From Deltaproteobacteria bacterium (GTDB taxonomy: Bacteria > Desulfobacterota > Desulfobulbia > Desulfobulbales > Desulfocapsaceae), in the NCBI GenBank assembly GCA_026388715.1, contig JAPLJF010000011.1:1-35815 (forward strand): a stretch of DNA of 35,815 nt, given 5' to 3'. Positions 32,136-35,815 of this stretch are shown piece after piece (positions within the stretch are counted from its first letter, which is position 1; each line of letters starts with the position of its first letter). The notes beneath the pieces are model-generated. The model searched no databases and had not been told where the DNA came from. It worked only from the letters and a program-made list of their open reading frames with translations. The position numbers were made by a program, and so were the translations under genes.

Positions 32136-33593
32136 ATGATTGCTTGCTCGCGCCAAATACCCTACCGGACCTGTCTGGTCCTGTGCCTCTCCCTGCCCCT
32201 TGTGACCAGTTGCATGATGGGACCTGATTTCCAACGCCCCGAGACCAAGGTTTCTTCTCAGTGGCTGGGGCAGGCTTCAAACGCCCCCGAGGCCGCACCG
32301 GTTCAGGATATGGCGCAATGGTGGACGGCCTTCAACGATCCCCAGCTTACCTCCCTGGTGGAGCGGGCCATGCAGGCTAATCTGGACCTGAGAATGGCTG
32401 AAAGCCGCATCCGCCAAGCCCGCGCTGCCATGGGCATCGCCGGGGCAGACCTTGGCCCGACTGTGGATACCTCCGCTTCGTACAGGCGCAGCCGGACACC
32501 GGGGTCTGGAAACAGCGGCGAGGGTGTAACCTCCGATCTTTACAAGATGGGCTTTGATGCCGGCTGGGAGATTGATCTCTTTGGTGGGCTGCGGCGCGGG
32601 GTCGAGGCGGCAGGCGCGGATCTTGACACGGCCGTGGAAAGCCGCCGTGATCTGCTGGTGAGCCTGAGCGCCGAGGTGGCCAGCGACTATCTGAATCTAC
32701 GTTCCCTTCAGCAGCGACTTACCATTGCCCGCCAGAACCTGTCGGCCCAGGAACACAGCGTCGAGTTGACCCGCAAGCGCTTTAGTGTAGGTTTTGTCGG
32801 CAAACTGGATGTGGTGCAGGCGGAAGCGCTTGCCGCCACCACGGCCGGGCAGATCCCGCTGCTTGAGGCGCAGGTGAGGCAAACGATCTACAGCCTCAGT
32901 CTGCTGCTCGGCGGAGAACCGTCCACCCTGCTGGCCGAACTGACTCCAGATGTCGCTCTGCCCGTACCGCTGGCGACTGTGCCGTTAGGTATACCTTCGG
33001 ATCTTGTCCGCCAGAGGCCGGATATCCGCGTGGCGGAGGCGAAGATCCATGCCGCCACCGCCCGTATCGGTGTGGCCAAGGCCGATCTCTTTCCCAAATT
33101 CACCATCTCCGGCGCCCTCGGTCTTCAAAACAACACGTTTAATTCGGTCTTTAATCAGGCCAGCAGCGCCTGGTCTCTTGGCCCTTCGCTGAGCTGGCCG
33201 CTCTTTGATATGGGCCGCAGCCGTGCCAATCTGGAATTGAAAAAAGCCTTCCAGGAAGAAGAGCTTCTGGCCTATGAACAGACCGTGCTGGGCGCCCTGC
33301 GGGAGGTGGAAAGCGCCTTGATTGCCTCGACCAAGGAGGAGGAACATCGTCAGACTTTGGTCCAGGCTGTGGCGGCCAACCACACCGCAGTAGATCTCGC
33401 CACTTCCCTCTATACTGCGGGCCAGAACGATTTTCTCGCCGTGCTGGACGCCCAGCGCTCCCTCTATGCCGCTGAGGATGCCCTGGCCCAGTCCAGCCGC
33501 ACCGTCTCCACCAATCTGGTCGCCTTGTTCAAGGCTCTGGGTGGCGGCTGGCCTGCGGAAGAAGGTGAGGCCAATGCTGCCTCGGGCTTGTAG
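32136..33593 (+). CDS. TolC/NodT-family outer-membrane efflux lipoprotein
   Basis: A 485-aa outer-membrane factor with a lipoprotein signal, lipobox LVTSC at residues 22-26. The two OEP repeats are visible: WWTAFNDPQLTSLVERAMQANLDLRMAESRIRQARA and ARPDIRVAEAKIHAAT-like RQRPDIRVAEAKIHAATARIGVAKADLFPKFTISG. GPSLSWPLFDMGRSRANLELKKA is the strand-helix boundary of the second repeat. AAGGAG precedes the ATG. As the last gene of the tetR-macA-macB operon it completes a tripartite exporter from inner to outer membrane. Confidence 0.93.
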   Translation: MIACSRQIPYRTCLVLCLSLPLVTSCMMGPDFQRPETKVSSQWLGQASNAPEAAPVQDMAQWWTAFNDPQLTSLVERAMQANLDLRMAESRIRQARAAMGIAGADLGPTVDTSASYRRSRTPGSGNSGEGVTSDLYKMGFDAGWEIDLFGGLRRGVEAAGADLDTAVESRRDLLVSLSAEVASDYLNLRSLQQRLTIARQNLSAQEHSVELTRKRFSVGFVGKLDVVQAEALAATTAGQIPLLEAQVRQTIYSLSLLLGGEPSTLLAELTPDVALPVPLATVPLGIPSDLVRQRPDIRVAEAKIHAATARIGVAKADLFPKFTISGALGLQNNTFNSVFNQASSAWSLGPSLSWPLFDMGRSRANLELKKAFQEEELLAYEQTVLGALREVESALIASTKEEEHRQTLVQAVAANHTAVDLATSLYTAGQNDFLAVLDAQRSLYAAEDALAQSSRTVSTNLVALFKALGGGWPAEEGEANAASGL

Positions 33594-33616
33594 CAGGGAC
33601 TTTGTTTTTCAGGTTC

Positions 33617-33938
33617 TTAATATTTTTCTTGTTTCCATATCTTCTGTGTGAACCGGACTACCCCGTTTTTTCCTTCATTCTTGGCTTGATAAAGAGTCAC
33701 ATCGGCAAATTTGATTGCCTCCCAGCTGGTTGATCAGGATTGCATCACCGGTCTCATGGCCGTAGGTGTCATTGACTTCCTTGAAAAAGCTCATGTCACA
33801 CATCAGGATGCCAACCCTGGTTCCCCGGCGCATGGTACCGGTCACCAGGGTGTCAGTGTCTGTTTCCGGTGATAAAGGTATCAAGACATTTTTTGAGGAA
33901 GGTTTCCAGGAATGTTTCCGATGAACAGGTGAGGCCAA
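33617..33938 (-). pseudogene. Decayed diguanylate cyclase (GGDEF) remnant
   Basis: The minus strand carries [32 protein letters not shown], the N-terminal part of a GGDEF domain. In another frame ending at 33617 lies [24 protein letters not shown], the extreme C-terminal part of the same domain. The middle, including the GGDEF active-site motif and about 70-80 residues, is missing, and the junction shifts frame near 33720-33735. The upstream LYNRR segment is also lost. It cannot be an active cyclase. Confidence 0.75.
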
Positions 33939-34068
33939 ACAGCGAGAATGTTTTATCTTTGCATATGCTCGTTTCGGATTGAGGGATGGAGTATTTGATG
34001 AGGTGGAATGTGAGTGAATTTTAAGGATTTTTTATTGCCAATTCATTGGCGATAGTTTTTGCTGCTTG

Positions 34069-35055
34069 TCAAGGAACGAGAGGGGACTCTGAGTTTTTTG
34101 TTGTTGAAATGGAAAAATGGAGGGCCTTGTCAACAGTTGCAAGATAATGCTCCTCTGAGTTGGCTTTTTTTATTTTTTTCCAGAGTTTTTGTTGCCCGGG
34201 AAAAGAGGCAGCAAGATAAAACCATATCTGCTTCATCCTGCCGAGCAGATGGCTGGGCCCGGCGAGGCTTTCTTTGTAGCCCGCATAGAGATCCTGGTGG
34301 AAGTTAATCAGCATGGTTGCGCGTTGCTCGGCGCTGAACTGTTCGCCCTTGATGGTCCTGGCCAGAAAGGGGTCGGTCAGGGCTCCCCGGCCGATCATCC
34401 AGCGTTGCACCATGGGAAATTGCCTTTGCAGGCTGCTCCATGTCGCAATGTCGGTTATGTCGCCGTTATAGACCAGCTGATGACGGCTTAGTTCCAGGCA
34501 ATGGCCGAAGCTCTCCGGGTCGGTAGTCCCCTTGTAGAGTTGTTTGCCCAGCCGGGTATGGATGATGATCTCTTTCAGCGGGTAGTCGTTGAGCCGTGGC
34601 AGAAGCCCTGCCAATTCATCCGGGTGGTTGAGGCCCAGCCGGGTCTTGATGGAGAGCTGCATGGGCAGTCGGGGCAGGATGTGATCGAGGAAGGAGATGA
34701 TTGCGTCGGGATAGGGAAGCAGACCGGAGCCCCGTTTTTTACGGGTGACCATGGGCGCCGGACAGCCCAGGTTCCAGTTGAGGTGCTCATAGCCAAGATC
34801 GTGCAGTCGATGTGCCAGGGCCAGGAGGCCCTCCGCTTCGGTATGGAGAAACTGCGGCACCACCGGCAGGGCCATGTTCTCTTCGGGCTGCAGGTCGCGG
34901 AGCTGTCTGGGATCGAAGTTTGAGTGCGGTTGCGGATTGATAAAGGGGGCAACCGCCTGATCAAAGCCGCCAAAATGGCGCTGCAACAGGTTGCGGAACA
35001 AGCAGTCGGTGATGCCGCGAATGGGCGCCAGGTAGAGAAAAGGTTGATTCGTCAT
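34069..35055 (-). CDS. tRNA-dihydrouridine synthase (Dus family)
   Basis: A 328-aa FMN enzyme that reduces uridine to dihydrouridine in the tRNA D-loop. It starts with the FMN-binding LAPIRGITDCLFRNL. The catalytic Cys lies in HLNWNLGCPAPMVTRKKRGSGLL, followed by LSIKTRLGL, IIIHTRLGKQLYKG (substrate His), LVYNGDI and MIGRGALTDPFL. The arrangement is closest in feel to DusC-like enzymes, but the subtype is not certain. The start is 4 nt after the stop of the thioredoxin-like gene, so the two form an operon. Confidence 0.92.
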   Translation of the reverse strand: MTNQPFLYLAPIRGITDCLFRNLLQRHFGGFDQAVAPFINPQPHSNFDPRQLRDLQPEENMALPVVPQFLHTEAEGLLALAHRLHDLGYEHLNWNLGCPAPMVTRKKRGSGLLPYPDAIISFLDHILPRLPMQLSIKTRLGLNHPDELAGLLPRLNDYPLKEIIIHTRLGKQLYKGTTDPESFGHCLELSRHQLVYNGDITDIATWSSLQRQFPMVQRWMIGRGALTDPFLARTIKGEQFSAEQRATMLINFHQDLYAGYKESLAGPSHLLGRMKQIWFYLAASFPGQQKLWKKIKKANSEEHYLATVDKALHFSISTTKNSESPLVP

Positions 35056-35059
35056 TTGA

Positions 35060-35554
35060 TCACTTATGGTCAGGCATTGCCGCCCGGATCCATCCTTCCA
35101 CCTGGGTCAGGGTCGGCATGATCCCGGCGATCTTGAGCTGGCCATTGATTATCAGGGCCGGGGTGGCGGTGACCCCCAGACGCCCGATCTCATCGCGGTC
35201 ATGGATCTGTTCGATGTCGGCGGCGACGCCGGCCCGTTCCATGGCATTGATGACCATGGTCTGCAGACCGTTGCAACTGATACAGCCAGTCCCCAGGATG
35301 CGGATGGTCAGCCCCTGATTCTGGCCGTCATCAATGCCAAGCAGTCGCCGGTATTCCCGGCCTATGGCTTCCCTGTATTTATCAACCATGCCGGAGGGGA
35401 TATAGTTTCGTTCCTTGACAGCCAGGAAGATGAAGTCAACCGCCTGGGGCACGGCCATCTCTGCGGCCAAGGCCTTGTTGAAGGCAATGTCGAGTCCGAT
35501 CAGGCCAATAGACGTCTTGCCGATCCTGATCATTCGTTGGGTGGGACTATCCAT
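35060..35554 (-). CDS. Thioredoxin-like redox protein with CISC motif
   Basis: A 164-aa protein in two parts. The C-terminal 75 residues form a small thioredoxin-fold domain of the redox-active disulfide type: LTIRILGTGCISCNGLQTMVINAMERAG ... GVTATPALIINGQLKIAGIMPT, with Cys-Ile-Ser-Cys and cis-Pro (TPAL). The N-terminal part (MIRIGKTSIGLIGLDIAFNKAL ... VKERNYIPSGMVDKYREAIGREYRRLLG) is a conserved but unnamed helical domain seen fused to such folds. No signal peptide is visible, so it is probably a cytoplasmic thiol-redox protein. It leads a two-gene operon with the Dus gene. Confidence 0.85.
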   Translation of the reverse strand: MDSPTQRMIRIGKTSIGLIGLDIAFNKALAAEMAVPQAVDFIFLAVKERNYIPSGMVDKYREAIGREYRRLLGIDDGQNQGLTIRILGTGCISCNGLQTMVINAMERAGVAADIEQIHDRDEIGRLGVTATPALIINGQLKIAGIMPTLTQVEGWIRAAMPDHK

Positions 35555-35675
35555 ATCTGTTCTGATGTGGTAATTGTGAAAGATAATTGTCGGATTGAAG
35601 ACCCTTCTTCAGTCCGATTTCAGTTTGACAAATGGGTTTATTTTTCTTTGCATCATACGATAAACCAAACCGTGG

Positions 35676-35815
35676 AGCCTCTTGCAAAAATGGTCTTTTC
35701 GCCCAAACTCTGCGTTATGCTTAAAATTTTATCCTCGGAATATCAACTATATGCCTGCGGTAAAATTTTTCGCATGCCTTGATTTTGAACGAAAATCCTC
35801 ATTTTGCAAAAGGCT
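35676..35815. mobile_element. MITE-like palindromic element, copy 2 (140 bp) at window end
   Basis: Nearly identical to 6471-6610, with one substitution, and the same terminal inverted repeats. The window stops exactly at the last base of the element, as expected if an assembly broke at a multi-copy repeat. Confidence 0.85.

Overview
The window looks like a chromosomal stretch from an anaerobic, probably sulfate-reducing Desulfobacterota-type bacterium (Desulfobulbales-like is a guess). The support is indirect: a nifH-nifI1-nifI2-nifD-nifK gene order with short, group II/III-like NifD and NifK, a tetraheme c3-type cytochrome beside a Tat-exported split-Soret-like cytochrome, and a ferredoxin-nitroreductase fusion. 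No rRNA, tRNA or CRISPR array was seen.

Region 1 (1-7,900) holds a universal stress protein with an atypical N-terminus, a frameshifted orphan AbiGi-like gene, a 2x[4Fe-4S]-nitroreductase, an acvB/virJ-mprF pair for aminoacyl-phosphatidylglycerol turnover, a 140-bp MITE-like element and a cNMP-binding/DUF4388 protein. Region 2 (7,900-13,600) holds a YbhGFSR-type ABC exporter operon (membrane fusion protein, double-NBD ATPase, two ABC-2 permeases) and a small monoheme cytochrome c, separated by a terminator hairpin.

Region 3 (13,870-22,290) is the nitrogenase locus. A NifA-type upstream site and a sigma-54 promoter precede nifH, nifI1, nifI2, nifD and nifK. A MITE-like palindrome sits between nifD and nifK. 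Next comes a NifB-NifX-like protein in which all three radical-SAM cluster cysteines are replaced. It is followed by a thioredoxin-like [2Fe-2S] ferredoxin, a HEPN-like helical protein, an unknown 98-aa protein and a GNAT acetyltransferase. No nifE, nifN or functional nifB is present in the window.

Region 4 (22,290-27,900) is a molybdenum locus. The split-Soret and c3 cytochrome genes have a ModE-box-like site upstream, next to a ModE-type HTH gene. On the opposite strand a second ModE-type gene leads modABC. That second gene carries a duplicated copy of the nifH promoter region (UAS plus sigma-54 -24/-12) and another ModE-box-like site at its start. The layout suggests that Mo uptake is switched on together with nitrogenase and then gated by molybdate.

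Region 5 (27,950-35,815) holds a self-regulated TetR/CecR-like repressor with a MacA-MacB-TolC type efflux operon, a decayed GGDEF gene, and a thioredoxin-like protein in an operon with a tRNA-dihydrouridine synthase. The second copy of the 140-bp MITE-like element lies exactly at the window end, which suggests a contig broken at a repeat.

The most unusual items are the cysteine-less NifB homologue, the shared nif/mod promoter, and the ModE-box-like site in front of the cytochromes.
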